From Bacteroidota bacterium (GTDB lineage: Bacteria; Bacteroidota; Bacteroidia; Flavobacteriales; Schleiferiaceae): 64,000 bases of DNA. This document shows positions 29,215 to 38,800 of the stretch, in pieces. The notes under the pieces were generated by a model. That model was not told the origin of the DNA, ran no database searches, and saw only the letters and a program-made list of their open reading frames with translations. Position 1 is the first letter of the stretch. Each line of letters begins with the position of its first letter. Location of the stretch: the NCBI GenBank assembly GCA_024742495.1, contig JANSYJ010000003.1, positions 496,001-560,000 on the forward strand. The letters are read 5' to 3'. The translations under genes and the position numbers were made by a program.

Positions 29215-30443
29215 AAAAAATAATCATAATCATATTCACGGCATTTGGCTTTTCCACATTAACAAATGCTCAGTCGTTAGATGACTATTTCAAGTTAGCG
29301 GCAGAAAACAATCCGGGATTGCAGGCTAAATATAAATCCTTTGAAGCTGCCATGCAAAAAGTGACACAAGTTAGCAGTTTGCCGGACCCCAATCTTTCCT
29401 TCGGTTATTTCGTGTCTCCGGTGGAAACAAGAGTGGGGCCGCAACGAGCAAGGTTTTCTTTGGCACAAATGTTTCCATGGTTCGGCACTTTAAAAGCCCA
29501 GGAAGATGCTGCTACTTTAATGGCAGAAGCATCATATCAAGAGTTTTTAGATGCCCGAAACAAATTGTACTACCAAGTATCAGCATCATATTATCCACTC
29601 TATGAGCTGCATAAGTTGATTTCCATTGAAGAAGAAAATCAACGCATCCTGTCCTCATACAAAGAGATAGCCACAACTCAATTTCAAAACGATAAAGGCT
29701 CAATGGTAGATGTATTGAGGGTGGACATTATGCTCAAAGATGCAACTAGTAATTTGTCTATACTGGAACAAAAGCAAAAACCTCTTGTAACTCGTTTTAA
29801 TAAGCTTTTGAATCGGTCTGATGACGACATTATTGTTGTTCAGGACTCTTTATTCACTTTTAGTTTACCTGCAAACTATCGTAAAGACTCGTTACTCGCG
29901 TCCAATCCTATTCTTGATGAATTGGAGTTGAAAATTGAAGCAAGTAAAGCAAGTGAACAAGCCGCAATCAAGCAGGGTCTTCCAAAACTTGGTGTAGGCT
30001 TAGATTATGTAATCGTAGGTCAACGTACGGATGTGTCATTACCTGATAATGGTCAAGATGTATTTATGCCAATGGTGTCTGTGAGCCTTCCAATTTTCAG
30101 AGGAAAATATAAGGCAGCACAAAAAGAAGCTCAACTCATGCAAGAATCTTATTCCCTGCAAAGAGAAGAAGCTGCTAACAGGCTAACCAGTTCCTATGAC
30201 ATGATTTGGTTCGAGATCCAAGAACAGATTGAGTTGATACAGTTATACGAAGAACAAATACAGGAGTCTAGGCAATCATTAAACCTTTTATTCGCTGCTT
30301 ACAGCAATTCGGGAAAAGACTTTGAAGAAGTACTCAGGATGCAACAACAAATATTAAAGTATCAAAAAATGAAAGCTACTGCCTTGTCGGAATACCACAT
30401 CGCATTAGCAGAACTGGATTATATCACAGCTAAATCGAAATAA
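29211..30443 (+). CDS. TolC family outer-membrane efflux channel
   Basis: 410 residues with an N-terminal signal peptide ([21 protein letters not shown], cut after the AQ region). Two OEP-type repeats of long amphipathic helices with short strands follow, e.g. [18 protein letters not shown] and the second-half counterpart near 230. It forms the outer-membrane exit of the copper/silver RND complex. ATGA overlap with cusA implies coupled translation. Confidence 0.92.
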   Translation: MKKIIIIIFTAFGFSTLTNAQSLDDYFKLAAENNPGLQAKYKSFEAAMQKVTQVSSLPDPNLSFGYFVSPVETRVGPQRARFSLAQMFPWFGTLKAQEDAATLMAEASYQEFLDARNKLYYQVSASYYPLYELHKLISIEEENQRILSSYKEIATTQFQNDKGSMVDVLRVDIMLKDATSNLSILEQKQKPLVTRFNKLLNRSDDDIIVVQDSLFTFSLPANYRKDSLLASNPILDELELKIEASKASEQAAIKQGLPKLGVGLDYVIVGQRTDVSLPDNGQDVFMPMVSVSLPIFRGKYKAAQKEAQLMQESYSLQREEAANRLTSSYDMIWFEIQEQIELIQLYEEQIQESRQSLNLLFAAYSNSGKDFEEVLRMQQQILKYQKMKATALSEYHIALAELDYITAKSK

Positions 30444-30445
30444 TC

Positions 30446-32476
30446 ATGGAAAATAAACATCATACTAACCAAGATTACAAGCATAGTCATGAACACCATG
30501 ACCATAGTAATCATAATAATGGCCATGAATCTCATGACCACATGATTGAAGATTTCAAAAAACGCTTTTGGATTTCTTTAGTCATCACCCTGCCTATAGT
30601 AGTGCTTGCACCAATGATACAGGGATTAATCGGTTATGAACTTCGCTTCAATGGTGATCGATATGTTCAATTCGTGCTTTCATCCATTATTTTCTTTTAT
30701 GGAGGTTGGCCATTCCTAAAAGGTCTCGCAGATGAAGTAAAAAAGAAAGCTCCGGGTATGATGACTTTGATTGCTTTAGCTATTTCAGTTGCCTATTTCT
30801 ATAGTTCGGCAGTAGTTTTTGGACTTGGTGGGAAAATCTTCTTTTGGGAACTCGCCAGCTTAATCGTCATCATGCTGTTAGGCCACTGGATAGAAATGAA
30901 ATCTGTTATGGGGGCTTCCAATGCCTTGCAGGAATTGGCCAAAATGATGCCTTCCACCGCTCGCAGAATCAAGGAAGATGGGGAACATGAAGATGTGCCT
31001 ATTGATAATTTAAAAGGCAATGACACCATACTAGTAAGACCAGGCGAAAAAATCCCTGCCGATGGTATCGTATTGGAAGGTGAAAGTCATGTAAATGAGT
31101 CCATGCTTACTGGGGAATCAAAACCAGTATCCAAACATAGAAATGATCAGGTTATTGGTGGTTCGGTCAATGACAATGGCACCTTAAAAATCAAAGTGAA
31201 GCATACGGGCAAAGATTCCTACTTGTCTAAGGTGATAGAAATGGTGAAAGAAGCTCAGGAAACGAAATCCAAAACCCAAAATCTGGCAGATAAAGCCGCT
31301 GCATGGTTATTCTACATCGCTTTAGGAGCAGGTATGACCACACTTGTAGTATGGTTGAGCCTCGGTAAAGACTTTGAATATGCATTAGAACGTATGGTAA
31401 CCGTCATGATTATCTCATGTCCTCATGCTTTGGGCTTAGCTGTCCCTTTAGTAGTGGCCATTTCCACGGCTGTTTCTGCTAAAAATGGATTATTAATCAG
31501 AAACCGAACAGCATTTGAGAATGCAAGGAAACTAACCGCAATCATATTCGACAAAACAGGCACTTTAACCAAAGGTGAATTTGGGGTAACACGGATTAAA
31601 AGTACTTTAGACAATTACTCGGACAATGAATTACTTCAAATTGCTGCGTCTATAGAAAATAGTTCTGAGCATCCTATAGCGGCAGGTATCGTTCGTAAGG
31701 CAAAAGCAAATGATTTGGCTTTACAAGAGCCTGAGAACTTCCAAAATATTACAGGAAAAGGAATCAAGGCAAACCTAAAAGGACAGGAAATCAAAATTGT
31801 TAGTCCAAGAATGCTTACAGAGCAGGGATTTGACACTCCATCTGATGCTTTTAAAACAGAGGATGAAACGGTAGTATTTGTTTTGATTGACAATTCATTG
31901 GTAGGATACATTGCCCTTGCAGACGAAATTCGACCAGAATCTTTATCAGCAATAAATACGCTAAAAGAGAGAGGTATAAAAGTTTACATGGCAACAGGTG
32001 ATAACCAGCAAGTGGCAAAAGCAGTTAGCCAGCAACTCTCTTTGGACAACTTCTATGCAGAAGTACTCCCCGAAGACAAACAACGCATCATTAAAGAGCT
32101 TCAGGAAAAAGGTGAATTTGTAGCCATGACGGGTGATGGTGTAAATGATGCCCCTGCTCTTGCACAGGCTAATGTGGGGATTGCCGTTGGTTCGGGCACA
32201 GATGTAGCAGCCGAAACGGCTGATATTGTTTTGGTCAACAGTAACCCGAAAGACATTGCCAATTTGATTCTTTTCGGTGCGGCTACTTACAAAAAAATGA
32301 TGCAAAACTTATGGTGGGCAGCAGGTTACAACATTGTAGCCGTTCCTTTAGCTGCTGGTGTTTTGGCAGGTGTTGGCATTATTCTCAGCCCTGCCATCGG
32401 TGCGGTTCTAATGAGCCTTAGCACTGTGATAGTTGCTTTCAATGCGCAATTATTAAAAAGACAAATCAAGAATTAA
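30446..32476 (+). CDS. copB: CopB-type P1B ATPase (CPH motif)
   Basis: 676 residues. The N-terminal 30 residues are His-rich and serve as the metal-binding head in place of an HMA domain. The transmembrane motif is CPH (325-327), typical of CopB/P1B-3 enzymes that move Cu or Ag. The catalytic motifs TGES, DKTGT (D369), SEHPIA and [10 protein letters not shown] are all intact. It complements the CPC-type CopA in the same cluster. It starts 2 bases after the TolC stop and ends 1 base before the adaptor gene. Confidence 0.94.
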   Translation: MENKHHTNQDYKHSHEHHDHSNHNNGHESHDHMIEDFKKRFWISLVITLPIVVLAPMIQGLIGYELRFNGDRYVQFVLSSIIFFYGGWPFLKGLADEVKKKAPGMMTLIALAISVAYFYSSAVVFGLGGKIFFWELASLIVIMLLGHWIEMKSVMGASNALQELAKMMPSTARRIKEDGEHEDVPIDNLKGNDTILVRPGEKIPADGIVLEGESHVNESMLTGESKPVSKHRNDQVIGGSVNDNGTLKIKVKHTGKDSYLSKVIEMVKEAQETKSKTQNLADKAAAWLFYIALGAGMTTLVVWLSLGKDFEYALERMVTVMIISCPHALGLAVPLVVAISTAVSAKNGLLIRNRTAFENARKLTAIIFDKTGTLTKGEFGVTRIKSTLDNYSDNELLQIAASIENSSEHPIAAGIVRKAKANDLALQEPENFQNITGKGIKANLKGQEIKIVSPRMLTEQGFDTPSDAFKTEDETVVFVLIDNSLVGYIALADEIRPESLSAINTLKERGIKVYMATGDNQQVAKAVSQQLSLDNFYAEVLPEDKQRIIKELQEKGEFVAMTGDGVNDAPALAQANVGIAVGSGTDVAAETADIVLVNSNPKDIANLILFGAATYKKMMQNLWWAAGYNIVAVPLAAGVLAGVGIILSPAIGAVLMSLSTVIVAFNAQLLKRQIKN

Positions 32477-32477
32477 G

Positions 32478-34256
32478 ATGAAAAATATAAATAATACAAC
32501 AGTAATTATAGCCATAAGCACAATGGCTATCGGCTTGCTACTTGGCTGGATAATTTTCGGAAGATCCAATGAAAACCAAACGGATGAACATAACCATACT
32601 GCAATGGCAGATTCCGAAACAATTTGGACATGCTCTATGCATCCACAGATCAGGAAGAGTGAATCAGGCGATTGTCCTATTTGTGGTATGGACTTGATTC
32701 CTTTGGAATCCACAGATGGTGAATTAGACCCTATGGCAGTGAGCATGTCACCAACTGCCATGCAGTTGGCACAGATTCAAACTATGGTGGTCGATAAGGG
32801 TAAGGCTGATAAATCAATTCGTCTAAATGGAAAAGTACAGGCAGATGAACGTTTGCTATCTACCCAATCTTCACACATCCCAGGCAGGATTGAAAAGCTT
32901 TCAGTCAATTTTACAGGAGAATTTGTGTCGTCAGGTCAGGTTTTGGCAATTGTGTATTCCCCTGAATTGGTGACTGCACAAGAAGAATTGTTTGAAGCCA
33001 AAAAAATAAAAGAAACACAGCCTGCATTGTTTAATGCTGCCAAAGAAAAATTGAAAAACTGGAAACTCTCAGATAAACAGATTGATCAGATAGTCAAATC
33101 AAATAAGACCATAGAACAGTTTCCAATTCTCGCCAATGTTTCAGGATATGTAACTAAAAAAATGGTCAATCTGGGTGACTATATCAAACAAGGGGAAGCC
33201 TTATATGAAATAGCGGACTTATCTAAAGTATGGGTGCTTTTTGATGTGTATGAAACAGATATGACTTGGATAAACAAAGGTGATGCGGTGATATACACAG
33301 TGCAATCAATCCCTGGTAAAACATTTAAAGGAAAAATTAGCTACATCGATCCTGTTATCGATCCAAAGACCAGAGTGGCAAAAGCAAGACTTGAAGCAAC
33401 AAACAAAGGTTTAATGCTCAAACCAGAAATGTTCACAACTGGAACGATAGAAGCAAAAACCAACACCAATTATACATCCTTAACTGTCCCTAAAACTGCT
33501 GTAATGTGGACGGGCAAACGCTCTGTAGTTTATGTGATGCAAATGTCAGCTCAAGGTGTAAGTTTCAGAATGCGAGAAGTTACGCTAGGTCCCGAATTAG
33601 GAGATAGTTACGTAATTGAGTCAGGTTTAGAAGCTGAGGAAGAGATAGCAGTTCACGGTACCTTTAGCATTGATGCAGCAGCTCAATTGGCTGGAAAACC
33701 TAGCATGATGAACCCTCAAGGCGGAGTGGCTATGACAGGTCATAATCATGGAGGTGACCAAAAAAATCAAATAACAGGTATGCTCGTATCTTCAGAACAA
33801 CTCTCCATATCTGCTGAAGCTAAGAATGCTTTAAAGTCTCTTTTTACATGCTATTTTCGAATGAAAGACGCATTGGTAAACGATGATCTAGGAAAAGCCA
33901 AAGAAGCTGGAGTAAGATTAGACGGAGCCTTAGAGTCAATAGATATGAAGCTTTTTGTAGGTGATGCACACGATGGATGGATGCAAAAGTCAAGCGAACT
34001 TAACAGAACAATAGAACATATCAACCATGCTGATGACATCAATTCCGTTCGTGATCTTTTCAAAGAAATTTCGGCTTCTATAATAACAATTGCAGAATCA
34101 TTCGAACCCGTTTCAGCCACACTTTTTATTCAACATTGCCCAATGGCGGATTCTAATAAAGGGGCAGATTGGCTGAGCCAAGAAAAGGAAATACTAAACC
34201 CCTACTTCGGTGAGTCTATGCTGACCTGCGGAGAAGTAAAAAAAGAGATCAACTAA
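32478..34256 (+). CDS. cusB: CusB-type RND periplasmic adaptor with HMBD and DUF3347 domains
   Basis: 592 residues. An N-terminal membrane anchor (TTVIIAISTMAIGLLLGWII) is followed by a heavy-metal-binding zinc-ribbon-like domain (about 50-75, WTCSMHPQI and CPICGMDLIPL). The adaptor hairpin, lipoyl and barrel domains span about 105-390. A C-terminal DUF3347 domain (about 435-590) ends with QHCPMA, NPYFG and LTCGEV. It bridges the CusA pump and TolC in the periplasm, and the extra Cys/His domains are probably copper-binding. It lies in the same operon as cusA, tolC and copB. Confidence 0.93.
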   Translation: MKNINNTTVIIAISTMAIGLLLGWIIFGRSNENQTDEHNHTAMADSETIWTCSMHPQIRKSESGDCPICGMDLIPLESTDGELDPMAVSMSPTAMQLAQIQTMVVDKGKADKSIRLNGKVQADERLLSTQSSHIPGRIEKLSVNFTGEFVSSGQVLAIVYSPELVTAQEELFEAKKIKETQPALFNAAKEKLKNWKLSDKQIDQIVKSNKTIEQFPILANVSGYVTKKMVNLGDYIKQGEALYEIADLSKVWVLFDVYETDMTWINKGDAVIYTVQSIPGKTFKGKISYIDPVIDPKTRVAKARLEATNKGLMLKPEMFTTGTIEAKTNTNYTSLTVPKTAVMWTGKRSVVYVMQMSAQGVSFRMREVTLGPELGDSYVIESGLEAEEEIAVHGTFSIDAAAQLAGKPSMMNPQGGVAMTGHNHGGDQKNQITGMLVSSEQLSISAEAKNALKSLFTCYFRMKDALVNDDLGKAKEAGVRLDGALESIDMKLFVGDAHDGWMQKSSELNRTIEHINHADDINSVRDLFKEISASIITIAESFEPVSATLFIQHCPMADSNKGADWLSQEKEILNPYFGESMLTCGEVKKEIN

Positions 34257-34280
34257 TTATTCACTTCAAATTTAAATACA

Positions 34281-34838
34281 ATGAAATCAACAATTCAGAA
34301 ATTCAACACAAAAACATATAAAACGATGATGAGAGCATTTCTTGGATTACTTGTATCCATCGGGTTAACAACTACCCTTTTTTCTTGTGGTAACTCACAG
34401 ATAAGCGATGAGAAAAATAAAACAGAGCAATCCACTATTGATGCTGGTCAAGATTCTAGCGTATTAGATAACTATCTTAAAGTGAAAGATGCCCTCGTAC
34501 AATCTGATGGATCAGCAGCTAGCAAAGCGGCAGGGAAACTTATACTAAGCATTCCTGATGGTCAAGATGAACTAATGAAAAAAATACGCTTTGATGCTCA
34601 GCATATAGCAGATACAGAAAACGTAGATCACCAACGAGATCACTTCAATACCCTTTCAGACAACATTTACGCGTGGGAAAAAGAATCTAATGTAAATGAT
34701 CAAAAGCTTTACAAACAATATTGCCCTATGGCATTCAACAACGAAGGTGCCTACTGGCTCAGTGCCGAAAAAGAAGTAAATAATCCTTATTTTGGTGATA
34801 AGATGCTGCATTGTGGAAGCATAAAGGAAGAATTGTAA
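34281..34838 (+). CDS. DUF3347 lipoprotein
   Basis: 185 residues with a lipoprotein signal ending in LFSC (lipobox cysteine near residue 36). DUF3347 covers about 60-185 and shows the same closing pattern as the CusB C-terminus (YCPMA, WLS, NPYFG, M..CG). It is probably a periplasmic or outer-membrane copper-binding accessory. It is separated from cusB by 24 bases. The first ATG gives a rather long n-region; the internal ATGs at codons 16 and 17 would give a more usual signal peptide. Confidence 0.85.
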   Translation: MKSTIQKFNTKTYKTMMRAFLGLLVSIGLTTTLFSCGNSQISDEKNKTEQSTIDAGQDSSVLDNYLKVKDALVQSDGSAASKAAGKLILSIPDGQDELMKKIRFDAQHIADTENVDHQRDHFNTLSDNIYAWEKESNVNDQKLYKQYCPMAFNNEGAYWLSAEKEVNNPYFGDKMLHCGSIKEEL

Positions 34839-34915
34839 CTAGGATCAATTAATGCCTCAAGCGTAATACTTGGGGTTTAAACCCTTTCTACGCCTATGTC
34901 GTTTCAGTAATGGTA

Positions 34916-34973
34916 TTTCAACTCACACTACATTCCTGAATATGGTAAAACGAATCTTTGGTTCTTATGAAAG
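34916..34973 (+). repeat. 58-bp duplicated leader, copy 2 (before the Fur-type regulator)
   Basis: Identical to 21519-21576 including the -7-like box (34953-34960) and the first codons ATGAAAG of a different regulator gene. Confidence 0.9.
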
Positions 34974-35380
34974 ATGTAATCGAAAATAAATTAAAACTCA
35001 GGTCAGTTAAACCCACGGCCATGCGAATACTTGTTTTGCAATACCTTATGGAACAAGACAAAGCTATTTCCCTTCAAACTATTGAAAATGCTTTTGATAT
35101 TGCAGATAAATCTACACTATATCGAACTTTAAAAACATTTGAAAAAAACAAGCTCGTTCACACAATAGATGATGGTACAAAACAACTCAAATATGCCCTT
35201 TGCTTAGAAAGCTGCGAATGTGAAACCATTGACCAACATTACCATTTTCACTGTATCAAGTGTCAGAATACGTTTTGTCTTACCAATCAAAATGTACCCA
35301 CAATCGACTTACCAAAGAATTTCAAAATGCAGCAAGCGAATTTGGTAATAAAAGGGTTATGTGAAAATTGCAATACGTAA
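34967..35380 (+). CDS. Fur-family metal-responsive regulator
   Basis: 137 residues from the ATG at 34967; an in-frame TTG at 34958 lies inside the -7-like box of the duplicated leader. A winged helix covers about 1-75 (KPTAMRILVLQYLMEQD, DKSTLYRTLKTFEK). A short dimer domain carries two CxxC pairs (CIKC and CENC) and HYHFHC, as in zinc-sensing Fur relatives. It probably controls the divalent-metal module that follows. Its first codons come from the sequence shared with the AraC-type regulator. Confidence 0.9.
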   Translation: MKDVIENKLKLRSVKPTAMRILVLQYLMEQDKAISLQTIENAFDIADKSTLYRTLKTFEKNKLVHTIDDGTKQLKYALCLESCECETIDQHYHFHCIKCQNTFCLTNQNVPTIDLPKNFKMQQANLVIKGLCENCNT

Positions 35381-35391
35381 AAACATTGCAA

Positions 35392-35421
35392 TTGGGTTGC
35401 ATACATCTTGTCGTATATTTG
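35392..35421 (+). promoter_or_regulatory. Promoter of the DUF6660 gene
   Basis: -33 TTG at 35392-35394 and -7 TATATTTG at 35414-35421 with a 19-base spacer, matching the Bacteroidota two-part consensus. It starts downstream of the Fur-type gene's stop and supports the DUF6660 start at 35431. Confidence 0.65.
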
Positions 35422-35430
35422 ACCTCAATA

Positions 35431-35751
35431 ATGAGAATATTGGCATTCATATTATGTATCTATATCACAGCACTATCTGTAGTGCCGTGTTCAGATGGTA
35501 TGCCAAAAACTTCCCATTCTTCAAACACTGAGGTATCTGCCGCAGAACACGACCACAGTCATTCAGACCACCAAGATAGTTGCACACCGTTTTGTGTATG
35601 TGATTGTTGTGGCACTATGATTACTATGCCTACTTTACAACCTTTGGTGCAGGCAAAAGTGGTTATTTATACAGATTACCTTTTTCATTACACATTCGAT
35701 TATTCCTTTGACTATAGCGAAGGAGAATGGCACCCACCAAGCCAGAGTTAA
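35431..35751 (+). CDS. DUF6660 family exported protein
   Basis: 106 residues from the ATG at 35431 (MRILAFILCIYITALSVVPC), which gives a proper signal peptide. A longer frame from 35368 would overlap the Fur gene and contain the promoter. The mature part has a His-rich run (EHDHSHSDHQD) and a Cys cluster CTPFCVCDCC, so metal binding is likely. It occupies the same position relative to an RND pump as the HYC_CC_PP gene in the copper module. The family function is unknown. Confidence 0.82.
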   Translation: MRILAFILCIYITALSVVPCSDGMPKTSHSSNTEVSAAEHDHSHSDHQDSCTPFCVCDCCGTMITMPTLQPLVQAKVVIYTDYLFHYTFDYSFDYSEGEWHPPSQS

Positions 35752-35801
35752 ACCACTTTTCAAGGGATAACTATGCTCTTTTCAATCATAGTTCTGGTTT
35801 A
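35749..35801 (+). promoter_or_regulatory. Nested inverted repeats before the RND-TolC fusion gene
   Basis: Outer arms TAAACCA (35749-35755, including the DUF6660 stop) and TGGTTTA (35795-35801) enclose a hairpin AACTATG-N11-CATAGTT (35769-35793). The position matches the structure at 25294-25388. Confidence 0.45.
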
Positions 35802-35823
35802 ACTTTTACAAAATCAAATTTTA

Positions 35824-38800
35824 ATGTTCGATAATATAATCGCTTATTCGGTTAAGAATAAGTTTGTTGTAGGGCTATTCGTAGCAGCCCTCATGGTTTG
35901 GGGATTTTTTTCGCTCAAACAGCTACCTATTGATGCCGTACCTGATATAACCAATAATCAAGTACAGATAATTACCATATCGCCCACTCTTGCCACACAA
36001 GAAGTGGAGCAATTTATTACTACCCCTGTTGAACTTGCAGTGCAGAGCCTGCAAAGAACAGAAGAGATACGTTCTATTTCTCGTTTCGGGTTGTCTGTGA
36101 TAACAGTGGTCTTCGAAGAGGATTATGATATTTACTTGGCTCGTCAATTGGTGAGTGAAAAGCTGAAACAAGCGCAAGAAAATATTCCGGAAGGCTTAGG
36201 CACGCCCGAGATGGCACCACTTTCTACAGGATTAGGGGAAATTTATCAATATGTAGTCCGACCAGAAGAAGGTTTTGAAACCAAGTATCCACCAACGGAG
36301 CTGCGTAGTATTCAAGACTGGATTGTTGCTCGTCAACTTCTTGGAGTAGAAGGAGTAGCAGAAGTAAACTCTATGGGTGGCTACCTCAAACAGTATGAAG
36401 TTGCAGTAAACCCAAGCCTCTTAAAATCTGTGGGGATTAGCATTACAGACATTTTTACCGCTTTAGAGAAAAGCAATGAAAATACAGGTGGTGCGTACAT
36501 AGAGAAGAACTCCAGCGCTTATTATATACGCTCAGAGGGCTTGGCTAAGTCTTTAGATGATATTGGAAACATAGTCGTTAGCGATAATGAAAATATTCCT
36601 GTATTAGTTAAAGATGTTGCAAACGTTCAATATGGCAAAGCCCCTCGCTATGGAGCTTTAGTTAAGGATGGTGAGGAAATAGTTGGAGGAAAAGTAATGA
36701 TGTTCAAAGGGGCAAACTCTGCGCAGGTAACAGAGTTGGTCAAAGAACGAGTAATTCAAATACAAAAATCGCTTCCTGAAGGTGTTGTAATTGAACCCTA
36801 TTTGGTAAGAGATAAATTGGTAAGCACTGCCATTGGCACAGTTAAAAAGAATTTAATTGAAGGCGGACTTATCGTTATTTTTATTCTTGTCTTACTCTTA
36901 GGTAATTGGAGAGCAGGACTTCTAGTTGCTTCGGTCATTCCATTGGCCATGCTGTTTGCCGTGTCAATGATGAACGTACTGGGGATTTCTGCTAACCTCA
37001 TGAGTTTAGGGGCAATTGATTTTGGGTTGATTGTAGATGGTGCGGTTATCATCGTAGAAGCCATAGTACATCGCCTTCAAGTCAAAAAAGCAGGTAGTTT
37101 CTTATCACAAACTGAAATGGACTCTGAGGTAATTAGCTCTTCTCAAAAAATAAGAAGTTCAGCAGCCTTTGGAGAGATTATTATTCTGATGGTGTACATA
37201 CCTATATTGGCTTTGGTGGGTATAGAAGGTAAAATGTTTAAACCAATGGCTCAAACCGTGATGCTTGCCATTGCGGGAGCATTGATACTTTCGTTGACTT
37301 ATGTACCGATGATGGCGGCCTTGGTACTGAAGAAAAAGGTTGTCAATAAAGAAACCTTTGCAGATAAAATCATTGCCTTTTTCCAAAGAGGTTACACCCC
37401 GATTTTAAACACTGCCCTGGGGTTTAAAAGAGTTTTTGTAGGTGCTACAGTTCTCGTTTTCTTCATTAGTCTTTTTGTCTTCAGCAAAATGGGTGGAGAG
37501 TTCATTCCTACCTTAGAAGAAGGCGACTTAGCAATGCAACACATCCTTCCACCGGGAAGCTCACTTTCTCAAAGTGTGGAAACCGCAAAAATGATACAAA
37601 ACAAGCTACTTAAAGATTTTCCAGAAATAGAAGATGTAGTGGCCAATATTGGTTCAGCAGAAATTCCCACCGATCCTATGCCTGTTGAAATTGCAGATTA
37701 TGTGTTGGTAATGAAACCCAAATCCGAATGGACTTCTGCAATCTCAAGACAAGAAATGTTTGAAAAACTGGAAGAATCTTTACATAATATTCCGGGTGTT
37801 GGCTTCGAATTTTCGCAGCCTATTCAGCTGCGTTTTAATGAGTTGATGACAGGCTCGAAAGCAGATATTGCCATTAAACTATTTGGTGAAGACTTAGATG
37901 TGTTATTCCAGAATGCTACTAAAGCTGAAAACATAATTAAGCGAATAGACGGTGTAGGAACAGTGAATGTGGAACAAACCATTGGAATGCCACAAGTTAT
38001 GGTAAAGTATTATTATCAACGAATGGCTCAATATGGCATGCATATTCAAGAAGCTAATCAAGTTATTCGTTCGGCATTTGCAGGTGAAAAAGCAGGAATT
38101 ATCTATGAAGGAGATAAACGGTTTGATTTGGTCATTCGCTTAGCTGAAGAAAATAGAACGGGAATTGAGGATGTAGAAAATCTATTCATATCCCTTGGAA
38201 ATGGAAGTCAAATACCACTTAACAATGTCGCAAACATTGACCTGATTAATGCACCTATGCAAGTATCTAGGGAAAATACCAATAGAAGGATAGTCATAGG
38301 TGTTAATGTTGGTAACACAGATGTGGAATCATTGGTTGAGCAAATTCAAACTGAATTGGATGCCAAAGTAAACTTGCCGGCAGGCTACTATTTTACGTAT
38401 GGAGGACAGTTTGAAAACCTTAAAGCAGCCAATGCAAGATTAACCATAGCTGTTCCAATGGCTTTAGCATTAATTTTCATTTTGCTCTTCTTCACCTTTG
38501 GTTCAATTTCGCAAGCAGCTTTGATTTTTACCGCTATACCTCTTTCTGCCATTGGCGGAATTTGGGCTTTACAACTAAGGGGTTTGCCATTTAGCATTTC
38601 TGCTGGAATTGGATTTATTGCTCTATTCGGAGTTGCAGTTCTCAACGGGATTGTCCTTATCGGCTATTTTAATCAACTTAAAAAAGAGGGAATAAAGGAT
38701 ATTAAAGAGCGAATTATAACAGGAACTGGTGTAAGATTAAGACCCGTATTAATGACCGCAGCAGTGGCTTCACTTGGGTTTTTACCAATGGCAATATCTA

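Noticed and set aside
35368-35430. N-terminal extension of the DUF6660 gene overlapping the Fur-type gene
   Set aside because: The promoter at 35392-35421 lies inside it and the signal peptide begins only at 35431.
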